The position numbers and the translations under genes are program-made. The notes under the pieces were generated by a model that was not told the origin of the DNA, searched no databases, and saw nothing but the letters and a program-made list of their open reading frames with translations. Shown piece by piece: positions 44,983 to 55,400 of a stretch of 64,000 bases of DNA; positions within the stretch are counted from its first letter, which is position 1; every line of letters begins with the position of its first letter. The DNA is from Neurospora tetraspora (lineage: Eukaryota > Ascomycota > Sordariomycetes > Sordariales > Sordariaceae): assembly GCF_033439725.1 (NCBI RefSeq), contig NW_026944386.1, positions 3,224,001-3,288,000 of the forward strand. Reading direction: 5' to 3'.

Positions 44983-45810
44983 GAACGTCACGGAGGCAGA
45001 CCTGGAGAAGAAGACGCAGACACTCGATATCTGGTCAGGAATACTAAGGTCATCATTTATCTACAAGAGTGTTCCCGTCTCTGTAAACACAGCGGTCGAT
45101 CCAGACTCCGACACCGTCTTGGTAGAAATCGATTCCAAGCTGCTGCTTCGATCCGGCGGCGGCGGCGGGCTTGGTCTCTTCTTCGACTTTCCCTATTCCG
45201 ACCGAAACAAGTTTGACGCCCCCTTTGTCGGCTTGTGGAACGCAACAGCCAACCACATGACCATCTTGCGCCAGACGTCTCCTCACTCCGCCGTGATCCA
45301 GCACTCTTTGGGCCAGACAACGTATTATCTCACGCTGAAATGGGAAGGGGAAGAAGCGACGGTAACCGGTCCGGCTGAGGGAACCCATCGGTATTTCCTC
45401 AGGATGAACAGCAAAAAGACAACGACATCAAGAAGTTTGCGGCTTACAGCTACCTTTTCACCTGAGCCTTTAGATGCAACAACCAGTGCTACCACCACCA
45501 CCACTTCTTTCCCCAAGTTACTCACCAAAACCAAAACCTGGTGGAACACCTACTGGACCACCGGCGCCTTCGTCAACCTCTCCCGCGTCATCAAGTCCAA
45601 ATCCAAGTCCAAGTCATCGTCATCCTCCACCAGTAAAAACATCACCGCCTCCCGCAACCGAACTCCAACGCCGCATCCTCCTCTCCCTCTACCTCCTAGC
45701 CGTAAACCACGCCTCCTCCCTCCCCCCGCAAGAATCCGGCCTAGTCAACAACGGCTGGTACGGCAAATTCCACCTCGAAATGGCCCTCTGGAACACCTTG
45801 CACTTGTAGT
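44546..45810 (+). pseudogene. Decayed secreted six-hairpin-type glycosidase gene
   Basis: The reading starts with a signal peptide (MWHLTLFLLSCLVEGKIS) and runs through VGNGNFAFGADITGLQTF, which resembles the N-terminal domain of fungal six-hairpin glycosidase-like proteins. An in-frame TAA at 44735-44737 interrupts it, then the same frame resumes with WGWHNFSLP and continues to about 45640. There the similarity moves to another frame (ELQRRILLSLYLLAVNH, then NNGWYGKFHLEMALWNTLH) and ends near 45810. The catalytic barrel of several hundred residues is absent. A (GAT)n run encodes an Asp tract at about 44950-44981. Neither the stop nor the frame change is RIP-like. The host copy therefore looks dead; whether a 5' fragment is transcribed is unknown. 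Family assignment is moderate. Confidence 0.7.
44949..44981. repeat. (GAT)n trinucleotide repeat
   Basis: Eleven successive GAT codons in the pseudogene frame give a poly-Asp tract not expected in the family. Confidence 0.9.
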
Positions 45811-46191
45811 CCTGGGAAAAGGTGTTAGTCGTAGATATCTCTCGCGGGCTATCCTACCCCAAATGTGATCTAGTCATTGACCATATGTTTCAATTCGAGG
45901 AAATCCATCGAATTGGTAAGTTCGATAACAGTAAAATACACATGGTGTTTTCTCGGCGACCTTGGTGTCAGGCTTTTTGCGATCTTCCATTCGTAAAGTC
46001 GCAGATTGGGCGGATAGCATTTCACAATATTCTGCTTCCAACCGCCCATCCCATTCCCTCCTGATCACTCCACTTCCACTTGAGGGGTTATGTATGGATC
46101 ATAGCAAGATAATGTTTCTGGTCGTCTCTCCTCCCGTCTCTTTCCTCCGGTCCCATCTGTAAAGCTTAAGGGTGTCGTGATTTCATGTTGT
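45811..46191. other. Intergenic region between the pseudogene and LSM1
   Basis: About 380 bp with no recognisable remnant of the missing glycosidase domain and no other gene. Confidence 0.5.
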
Positions 46192-46930
46192 TCATAGAAG
46201 CGCCTCGCCAACGTTCTCCCCTTCGAAGCCAATGGTGGAAAGCTTCTTGATCTTGCGCTTCTCCTTGGCCTTCTCCTCGGCCTTCTTCTGCTTGGCTAGC
46301 GTCTGCACCAGTTCGAGGTCGGCAAGGTCATAGCCCGGGGGCGGGTCGTCGTCGCGGTCCAGGTCGATCTCGCCCATAAGGAGCACGTTCTCGCCGCGAA
46401 CAACGAAGATGCCCCGGTCCACGTCGGCGTAGAGCCCCCTGGCCTGGGCGGGTGACTGCGTGCCTGGAGGCACGAATATCCTCTCCTTTGTTTGTTGCAG
46501 TACTAGGTTGGCTAGTATGGTGGGAAAAAGTGGCTTCGCGTTAACACAGTCACCTCCTCATGCTCGTGCTCGGTGCGTGTGTAGGTGGTCATGTGTTGTG
46601 AGAGGTAGGTTCATGGAGGCATACCAAACTGATCCCAACTGCGGAGGATGCCCGTGAGCTTTCGTCCGTCGCGCAATGCTACCATTAGCTTCTCTGTTGA
46701 TGGTCAGCCTAGCTCTCCTGTCCAAAGATATTTCCACAATGTTCCTTCTTACTATCGGTGAGGTCGAGGAGTTGGGCAGCTGTGGTGAACATTTGCGCGG
46801 GCAACTGCTGGGGCTGGGGAGGACGGCCACCTCCAAGGAGTCCCGGCGGAGGCATGCCGGGTCCTGGCTGGCCGGGGCCCTGAGGGAAGGGCGGCGGTGG
46901 GGGTTGATCGTTTATCGAGAGGTGCTCCAT
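46192..46930 (-). CDS. lsm1: LSm1, subunit of the cytoplasmic LSm1-7 mRNA-decay ring
   Basis: The LSm1-7 ring binds deadenylated mRNA 3' ends and, with Pat1, promotes decapping. Exons 46930-46753, 46693-46625 and 46511-46192 give 188 residues; introns are 59 bp (donor GTAAGA) and 113 bp (donor GTATGC), with consistent phases. A Pro/Gly-rich N-terminal extension (about residues 8-45) precedes the Sm fold. Sm1 carries LMVALRDGRKLTGILRSWDQFANLVL and Sm2 carries GIFVVRGENVLLMGEID. The motif following Sm1, TKERIFVPPG, is characteristic of LSm1. The C-terminus is Lys/Glu-rich and helical, the LSm1 extension known to touch RNA. The gene is divergent from the Sds3-like gene. Confidence 0.93.
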
Positions 46931-47885
46931 GGTGGTGTATGTGATGATGGTCTATGTCTTCCAGTCCATTTGTGAAGCTCGGGGACTGTCTTCGAGGTTG
47001 TTGAATGGGAAGCGGGATACGATGATGCGACGGGACAGCTGCCCGCCCTGACGTTGCCTGCCCGCGCACGCAGCTGCCGTCCTGACCTTGCTCCGCTGTT
47101 TGTGCAGTTCACCCCACTTTCCACGGTGAGAGGGTCCCTTGAGGGACAGCCCGAGCCGCACGAACTTTTTCTTACACGGCTCTGGCCGTAAGCATTTAGT
47201 GGATTGTCTACACTACGCAGCACCAATCGAGGTTGTAGCTTCCGGCAGGCAGTTTGCGTATAAGTCAGCCACATTGCGGAGGTTGAGCCACAGTAACGAG
47301 CATCAGCTGCAGGTGTATCGCTGCTTCCCGCGGCAGATTGCTCTTACAGCGCCTGTGCGGTGGAGCTTGATCACTGTAAACAATGCCAGGGCAAGGAAGT
47401 AAGGGCCCTGTGAGAAGGGGAGAAGCGACTCAACCCTGTGTGAAGCCGGTGGCCGGACGTGAGCCGACTTCTTGCGTGCCGCTGCCCGCATTCTCCTTCC
47501 ACTTCGGCTCATCCTGCTGTCAACCCCAATTTATCCTACATATTTCTCCATCTGCACCATACGTCTCCTCGCTGTCGACAAATATTTACGAAGACCATAC
47601 GAGGACTATGTCCAAATCCGCTTCGACCACCAGAAGCCGTTCCTCTTTCCTCGCCCTTGCGCTGTAACCTTTCTGCGCGCCCGTCCATCGGCGGACGAGG
47701 GCAACTTTCTTCCCGTCGTCCAGTCGACTTTTGACTTGTAGTCTTCCAGCCTCAAATCTCTGCACCGGGCACCCATTCTCCCGCCCACTTGCCTCGCCTT
47801 GAGGTTTACCTCGCCTGGTCTTACCTAGTCTGGATACTATCAAAACCAAGCAACCAAGAAACACATCTACGAGCGGCCCTTCGCC
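46931..47885. promoter_or_regulatory. Divergent promoter region between lsm1 and the Sds3-like gene
   Basis: 955 bp between two divergent housekeeping genes. It is GC-normal, with no convincing frame or RNA gene. Shared regulation is possible but the sequence does not prove it. Confidence 0.45.
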
Positions 47886-49654
47886 ATGGCCTCTACCGAC
47901 GTTACCATGGCCGACGCGCCTCCCGGACGGCCTGATCGCCGCTCCAACGCTTCCCCTCCTCCCGGGCAGTCGCAGTCACAGTCCAAGAGAGACAAGCGTC
48001 GCCAAATGCTCGCCGAACGTATTGCAACCCTTTCCGACAAATGGAGCAAGGACAGAGACCAGGCATTTCGTGAACAACTACAGAAGATCCAGATTGACAC
48101 CAGTCTGGTCATGCGAGTCGACCCCTATGTCGACCGACCTTTAGACAGCTTTGAAGAGGATCAGAGACGACTCAACCAGCTCAATGGCACCGACTCCGAG
48201 GGAGTTCCGCGATCCCTCCTTGACATGGCTGGCCCTAAGTTTGCCAAGTGGATGGAAAAAGTACAGGATCTCGCAGAGCAACGCGATTATGCTCTCACCA
48301 AATTCAAAGTACGTCGCCCTGTCCTAACCGTTTCTCCTGCCAATGCTGACTCTTGGTTCCACAGTTCGACTACGAGAAAAAGATCGCCGAATACCTCAAC
48401 ACGCATGCCTATAAGACGGAGCTTGCGAACAGAGAACACAAAGCGCTCGCCTCGACCCTCCGTGACCGATTGATCAACATTATCACTTCGAAGAAATACA
48501 GACTCAACAAGGAAAAGGAGGCCCTCGAGATTGCCGATGCGTCCGCGCTCCTCTTGCACCCCAACCAATTCAGCATTACAAACCCAGCCAGCCCTGGAGG
48601 CACACATGGCAAGCGGGCCACCCGCCTGCGGAGAGAAATGGAGGACATGACTGGCATGGACGGCAAGAAAAGAAAGCGCAACATGAATGATGACGATGGA
48701 TCACCAGCGCCACAACGTCGCGCCCTCGATCCCAACAGCACTACACCCCTTTGGCAGACAGACCGTCTGGTCCAACGCAAGACCACCGGTCCCATCTACA
48801 GCATCGACAAGCTGTTCACGGACAAGGAATTGTCAATGACCTACAACCAGTCGGCTTTGGCGGCGCACAAGTACATTCTTACCCATAAGCCACGATTTGA
48901 TGACTATGGCCGCCCCATCTCGTCCCCTGAGGGTAGTGTTTCCGGTAGCGGCGACCCTGATGATCCCGACTCGGAGTCGGCTCCCTCGGCGCCGATGATG
49001 GAGAGGAACGTGTCGCACGCTACTCGCAGCAACAAAATTGGGGCTAACAATCCCAACTTTGACGACAAACTCATGGGCTTGGAGATGCTCGCTAACTTCG
49101 ACTTCCCCGGTAACCTTGAGCGTTTGACTAGTAGTCAGGACCCTAAGCAGCCTCCTGCCTTCCCGTCACAATACGTCAAGGGCCATGCAAAGCAGTCTGA
49201 GTTTAATACACCGGCAGCACTGGCAACTGACGACGTGACCGGGGACTTGATGGTTATGCATGCCCTAAAGCAGTACGACCAACTTAACGGCATGGGCGCC
49301 AATCTGCAGACTGAGCATGGAAGCATGAAGCTTCTCCAATCGGTGTCGCTCCCGATCAAGGACCGCAGATTCGTGTCCTTTGTTCAGGGCGAGCGGCCAT
49401 CGGAGAACGAACTCAGGCAGCGCCTTGGTCTTCCCCCGATCAAGGAGCCTGTCGAGCCCGAAAGATCTGAGCCAACCAATGGCCTCGGTCTCGGCACCCC
49501 GTCAAAGGGTGGTCGCTCGGGTACTCCGTCTCATCATCAATCTCCTGCTAAGGCGCTTGGGGGTGTCTCTATGAGCAGACAGTCTAGTGCCAACGGCGGC
49601 GTGGCTATGAGCCGGACCAGCAGCAGAAAGGGACGCGGCGGCCGCGGTGGTTAG
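47886..49654 (+). CDS. Sds3-like subunit of a histone deacetylase (Rpd3L-type) complex
   Basis: Exons 47886-48308 and 48365-49654 encode 570 residues; the 56-bp intron has donor GTACGT, a TGCTGAC branch site and acceptor CCACAG, in phase 0. The Sds3-like region opens with KRDKRRQMLAERIATLSDKW and continues through REQLQKIQIDTSLVMRVDP (about residues 34-80). A second helical block (YEKKIAEYLNTHAYKTELAN) and a conserved middle (LLLHPNQFSITNPASPGG, TTPLWQTDRLVQRK) follow. The last 120 residues are Ser/Gly/Pro-rich, ending in KGRGGRGG. In the Sin3-Rpd3 large complex this subunit links deacetylase and corepressor. The family call rests on the N-terminal block; other coiled-coil chromatin subunits are possible. 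Confidence 0.7.
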
Positions 49655-50404
49655 AGAAGACGGCGGCCCAGACATAATTAAGAAACGGAATTCGACGAGA
49701 ACTAAGAGCATGGTCGGTGACAAGCGGTTCGCGACGACGAAAGAGAGTGCCCAGCGCCGTCTGGCACTTGGTGCTTCACATATTATACTGAATGTTTCCT
49801 CCTTTACGATGATGCCTGTTTTGCCTCCATCGCGCGCAGGAAGGAAAAGCGGTACGGAGAGGCGTTAGTTCAGATCTGGATCGAGGGTTGCGCATACATT
49901 GAAGGGGTTACGGAGTTCAAGGGAAATCTTACTGGACTTTATCACAGGTGCTACTTGAGCATTCGATGCTTTCATATCTGCTGTTTTAGCATTAGGTATT
50001 ACGTATAGATCCTTTTCGGTTCGTTCATTATCTCGTGGTTCTACCGCATGTTGTTTGACATAGCCTTGGTGTTTTGGGAGCCAGCTAGGCTTCGCTTTGC
50101 TTTATGCATATCTTCCTCCAAGGCATCCATATCGGATTCGGCAACCACATAACGACTGGCAGGATGAGTTTCATCAGCTCATCACAAGAGAAAGACTGAT
50201 AGTCATTTTGTTTAGATATCGCTAAAAGTTACTAGCTTAACAGAAGAGCAAAGATAAATTCCAGTGTCCCGAACACATTGGTTCGAACATCTATCTGCAT
50301 ACGATACCTCAAACCCATCCCTTAACCCTATCAAAACATGACCGATTCACCCAGAATCCTCCAACCATGCCTCAATCACCACCCCCAAAGCAACACTCCC
50401 CAAC
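49655..50404. other. Intergenic region between convergent genes
   Basis: 750 bp with the 3' flanks of the Sds3-like gene and the oxidoreductase gene. Nothing else is seen. Confidence 0.5.
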
Positions 50405-51313
50405 TCAAGGTCCAAAAACCAGCGCCCTCACCTCAATACTCTCCCGTCCCTCCGCATCCGCCCTCTGTCTCGGATCCTCAAAAGCCGTATGCGGCACCCG
50501 TCCCCCCTTCACCTTCTTCCCTTCCTCCTCCTTACCCGCCCAACTATCAAAGCACTCCAGCAAAATCCTCTCGTCCCCCGTCATCCCGCTCAAAAAGTAC
50601 CACTTCTGCCCTTCATCATGCTTCACCCCCGCCGTCTGGCCCGTATACCCATTATTATACCTGTGTTCAACAGGGACGATATCTTTGTCGTTTACCGTCT
50701 GCGAACTGGCAAACGCCAGCGGGAAACTTTCCACCGGTCCCTTGTTGAGGGGCCGCCACACGTTGACGATGCGGTACCTGCCTTGCAGCAGCCGCTCGGC
50801 CTCTTCGGGGGAGGAAGCGTGCCGGCGCACGCGCTGCGCGGCGGAGAAGGCGGTTTGGTCGATGTGCACGCGCTGCACGGGACCGCGGGGCGCAGAGGGG
50901 GTGGTGCGGCGGATGGTGTGGTCGAAGATGATTACTTTGTTGGACCCGGGGATGTTTTGGAGTAAGAGGGAGGTGACTTCGGGGTAGTAGAGTTGGGAGA
51001 TGGAGGCGTCGGAGGTGAAGTTGGAGCCGCCATTCTTTGCAGGGTCTTCTTCGGCGGAGGGGGGCAGGCCTTGGAGGATTTGGAAGGCGTCGTTGTCGAG
51101 CGTGAAGGAGGAGGGATCACGGTCGGAGCTGGTGCGGATGTCGTGGATGGTGATGGGGAGGGTTTCGTAAGAGAAGTTGCGCTCGGGAACGCCGGGGGGA
51201 GGGTCGATGTTCTGGAGGGGTGTCGAGCCGTCCGAGGGGGGAGCGTAGAAGTTTAAGGGGGCGACGACGTCGCCGCGGGGGACGCGGTCTTCTGCAGAGG
51301 TGGTGATGGCCAT
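50405..51313 (-). CDS. CmcJ/AsaB (GA4-desaturase-like) oxidoreductase family protein
   Basis: Intronless, 302 residues from the ATG at 51311-51313 (MAITTSAEDRVPRGDV). The open frame runs about 53 codons further upstream, but family members begin close to the VVAPLNFYAPP block, so the inner start is preferred. Family marks are FNYAP-like LNFYAPPSDGS, HTIRRTTPSAPRGPVQRVHID with a possible metal-binding HxD, SPEEAERLLQGRYRIVNVWRPL, and FLSGMTGDERILLECFDSW near the C-terminus. Relatives are putative Fe(II)/2-oxoglutarate-type hydroxylases or desaturases, often in secondary metabolism. No biosynthetic cluster surrounds it here, so substrate and pathway are unknown. Confidence 0.85.
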   Translation of the reverse strand: MAITTSAEDRVPRGDVVAPLNFYAPPSDGSTPLQNIDPPPGVPERNFSYETLPITIHDIRTSSDRDPSSFTLDNDAFQILQGLPPSAEEDPAKNGGSNFTSDASISQLYYPEVTSLLLQNIPGSNKVIIFDHTIRRTTPSAPRGPVQRVHIDQTAFSAAQRVRRHASSPEEAERLLQGRYRIVNVWRPLNKGPVESFPLAFASSQTVNDKDIVPVEHRYNNGYTGQTAGVKHDEGQKWYFLSGMTGDERILLECFDSWAGKEEEGKKVKGGRVPHTAFEDPRQRADAEGRESIEVRALVFGP

Positions 51314-52460
51314 TGTGATGGTGGAGGGGCAGTGGGAGAGAGTCTTTGTAGAATATGTCTTGAGTGTAATAGATGGCTGCTCTGATGTTGATGCTGCTGC
51401 TGCTACTGCTAAATATCGTCCAAACGACGATGATGGAGGAGGTGATGCGAACTGGTTTATATCTTCATTCACATCACCGTTCTACTTGGTGTAATGTAAA
51501 AGGAGACAAACTGTTGAGAACGGTGAAGAAGAAGAGCTCACGGCACGAACATTAGTAACAATCGTGATTTCAAAGCAATGGTGGATTATAGTTATTTAAC
51601 AAAGGTGTTGTACACCAGCCGATCCTGGTGTTGACGTTTTTCCGTCATGAAGTTTGACTTGCACACGCGCTCAACGCTGGGAAAGAGTCGAAGGGCGTGA
51701 AGACTCTCACGAATGTGAAGCCATTCGCTAGCACGATCACGTCATGTAAAGGGCGCGCCCATATCCGACATGGGATTTGCTACTGCGGATATGGTGGTGT
51801 CGTCAGATGTCGGATGGGATAGGTTTAGAATTAGTAATCCGGGTTGGGACGGTGTAAAGATGGAGTTATCTTTGTTCCAGCTGCCCTACCCGTGCCAAGA
51901 TGTGTTCCCTTCCAGGATGTGAGAATTGTGTTGACACATGGCGGCATAATTCCCCATATTTCAGTGTTGCAAACCTCCAACAATCCCATGTTGTTGATCG
52001 TGAAAGAGTCTCGAAATACTGCAAAACATTATGCCGAGGCGATGACGTCTGCGTGGGAGGGGTCCGTGCCTGACTAAGCATTCCCAGCCCTGAAAATGTG
52101 GACTCCCTCCAGCCTGCCGTGCCTGCCTTGCCTGCCAGCTGAAGACCGGGGTTTTCCGAACCGCGGGGACAGTTTGCGGTCGCGTTCTCATTGGCCCGCA
52201 GTTACAGCTGTTGCTTGGCGACGGATCCAAAACTGTCAATGAATCATGGGTCGGGTCGCCTCAACAACGACGGGAATCCCAAAGTAAACAATTGCTAGCA
52301 TTCAGATCCGCACCTTTTGGATAGGAGGTTTATGCGCATGCGCCCTCTGATGCATCCTTTGCTAACATTTACATATTTGCTTGACCATCCACTCCATTAA
52401 CTGCGCTATACCCACCACCACCATCACACAGGGCCTCATGCGCCCACAACCAGGGCTGCC
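51314..52460. promoter_or_regulatory. Divergent promoter region between the AsaB-like and AT-hook genes
   Basis: About 1.15 kb containing both 5' flanks. Short frames on both strands are not convincing and no RNA gene is seen. Confidence 0.45.
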
Positions 52461-55400
52461 ATGGACGAGGACGAAGACGCGTCCATGATGTCGGTCGACG
52501 ACATTTCGTCGTCCACGGATCCACTCCTCGAGACGGCCGCCACGCCAGCCTCTCGCTCCGTGACACCAGCTATCCCAGCCCACCTCCCCGCATCGGCGCG
52601 TCGCGGTTCCCGTAGAAACCAGCCCACTCCACGAACACAACGAGTCCAAGCCCTCCGAGAAAGCACGCCGAGAAAGCGCATGTTCGAATTGGACGTTGGA
52701 GACGCGCGATCGCCCCAGCGCCTGCTGGTCACTGTCGAAGCCGAGTCCTCGAGAGTTACTTCAAGAAGCAGTGTTAGTCGCCGTCTGTTTCAGCACTCGA
52801 CGCCAACCGCTCGCAGCATCCGCGAAAGAGAAAGGACGACTTCGGTTACGGTTCCCTTGCGCGGCGTGGAGGATGATGGCGACGACGATATTACTCGACT
52901 TGGCGAGTTTGTTACACCGAGGCCGCGCGGAAGGCCACCACGAACAGCTACTCCAGGCACGGCCTTGCGCTCCGAGACACCAAAGACGACGACTCGCCCG
53001 ATGCGACCAGCGACCCCCGGGTTCCGACTGCGCGAGAGACGATCATCGTCCAAGGACGTTCTAGATTCGGATGTCACAATCGATTTCAGCAAGCTCGGGT
53101 TTACACCAGGTACAAAGCGGCGGATAAGCTTGACACCAGGGCCCAGCAGTCGTGCGCCGAAGCGGAGAAAGGGTGTTTCGCCGGTGAGACAGCCTAGTCT
53201 GCTGGGTCCGGGCTCTGCGCGAAGGAAACGAGGCCGTCCGAGGAAGCATTCGATTGCACACGACGAGTTTTCGGCACTGATAGACCGAGATCTTACGGCG
53301 CTCAAAGAAGACGACTCCGACCATGAGCCTGGGCCCGAAGCGCAATCCAGGCGCGACCAACAAGACCGAAACCGAAATCGGAATCAGGAACCCATCCGTC
53401 GCGAGCGCATTGTTCAACGAGTACCGTCAAACGTTATCTTGGGCAATACAGGTGTTGGAGCTCCCTCGAGTGATGCCCCTAGGCCTGACGAGTCGGAAGG
53501 CGACTTATGGCTGGACAACTCGTTTAACCCACCTCAAGACACACCGGCCGCTCGACGATGGAACGGGGCACCTAGAGCGCAACCCTCCAGGGTCGATCAG
53601 CTGCGACCGGAACCCGCGCGTCGAGAAACACCCCAGTTAGAGTCGGAACTTTCACATGGAGATGAGTACGTCGAGTTCGCAGACTTTGGTGGTGGCGAAT
53701 CGCATAGCGACATCGAATCGGAGCTCGACGATGACAATGCGACACCGAGGGATACACCAGTTCAGCCAACAGAAACTAGGTTGCCAGGCGAAGAATTCAC
53801 CATGATAGATCCATATTCGCTACTATCTATGCAGCAAATTTCGAGCTATGTCGAGGAGCAAGGGCACGAAGCAGCGCAAAACGAGGATGCTCGTGATGGC
53901 GACACGACAAGCTTTTACATCAGTAAGACGATCGGGTCGTTGCGAATAAGTCAGCAGGAATCGGACGACCGATCAAGTCATAATAGGACAATCGATTATT
54001 CTGTCAACCCCAATTTGACGACTACGCCAAGGGCACCCCTTCCCAGTTACGACCCGCTATATCGATATTCGACGGGAGATAACAGGGGAGAGGCCGAGGT
54101 GGTGGAGGAAGTAGAGGAGGATGATGCGCATGAGGGCGAAGAGTCTCTGGAAAGGCACCAGAACCAACCAGGTCCAGGACCGGAACAAGATTCGGAACCA
54201 GAGCCAGAACGAGAGGAAGAACGGGACCCGGATCTGGATCGCGAACCAGAGTCGGAACTTGTGCTTGAGCCTGGGTCCGATGCTGGATCGGAACCGAAAC
54301 CCGAATCAAGGTCTGAACGTGGAAAGGAGGCAGAACCACAACATGAGCCTGCATCCGAGCCCGAAGAAGAGCCTGAAGAATCCGACATATGGTTTCAAAA
54401 AGAACCACGAAAGCGACAACAACGAGAGCCGCGCAAGGGGAAAACGCATGAACCAGAACCGGAACCTGGGCCGAAACCCGCGTCAGAATCCAGTAGTTGG
54501 GTTCGGGCAGAACAAAGACAAGAACATCAACACCGAGTACAGTTGGAATCTAGCCTTTTGCATCAGCGGCAAGCAAATCGAACAAGTCGCCTGGAACGCG
54601 AACGGGAATTAGAATTTGAGCCAATAGCTGGGAACACGCCAGACTTCGAACCCTTGCCTGAACAGCGGTCCGAATCACCACAAGAACCTGAACGTGAGCC
54701 GGAGTCTGAACCTCACCATGAAGAGGAACAGGAGCAGGAGCAGGAGCTTGAGGATAACCTGGAGTATGAGCAACAGCAGGAAACCGAAGCAGAAGTACGG
54801 CAAGAACAAGCACAACAGCCCAAGTCATTGTGGGTAAAGTCTCCACACCAACAGAAACATCGGTCGCTTGAAAGACAACTGGACGTAGATGTCCGTGGTA
54901 ACGATGGGATGGATTCGTCAAACCGGTCTCTGGACTATGACCAATTCGAAAGACAGGAATCAAGCGTCCTATATCACGGCCACCTTCGAAGAGAATCGCG
55001 AGGCGCTCTGCCACCTGAACCATCAAGTCCGTTATTTAGAAAATCTCAGACAGATGTTCAGCAACAGACAACAAAGACAAGCATCCAGCCCTCTGTTGAG
55101 CGGCCTTCATCTGTGAATAACTCCACCCCCTTATATGCGTCGAACAGTATTCTGACACCTGATGAGACCCCATCTCCTGTCCCTCCAGAACCCCGCGACT
55201 ACGACTTTCAGTACGATTTCGGTTCTCATGCCAACGTAGAGGCCGACGACGACGCCGAGCTTGACGATGACGAGCATAGACAGCCCACCGAGTCCGCCGA
55301 GCCCGCTCTAGACGATGAGATGCCTTCCTCTCCCCCAACTGGAAGCTTCTCCCGACACGAGCAGCAGCGCCCCGAACCTCCATTACGCCGAGTCCGATCG

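Noticed and set aside
50280-50295. GGTTCGAAC as a possible tRNA B box
   Set aside because: No matching A box, acceptor stem or anticodon arm at the right distance.
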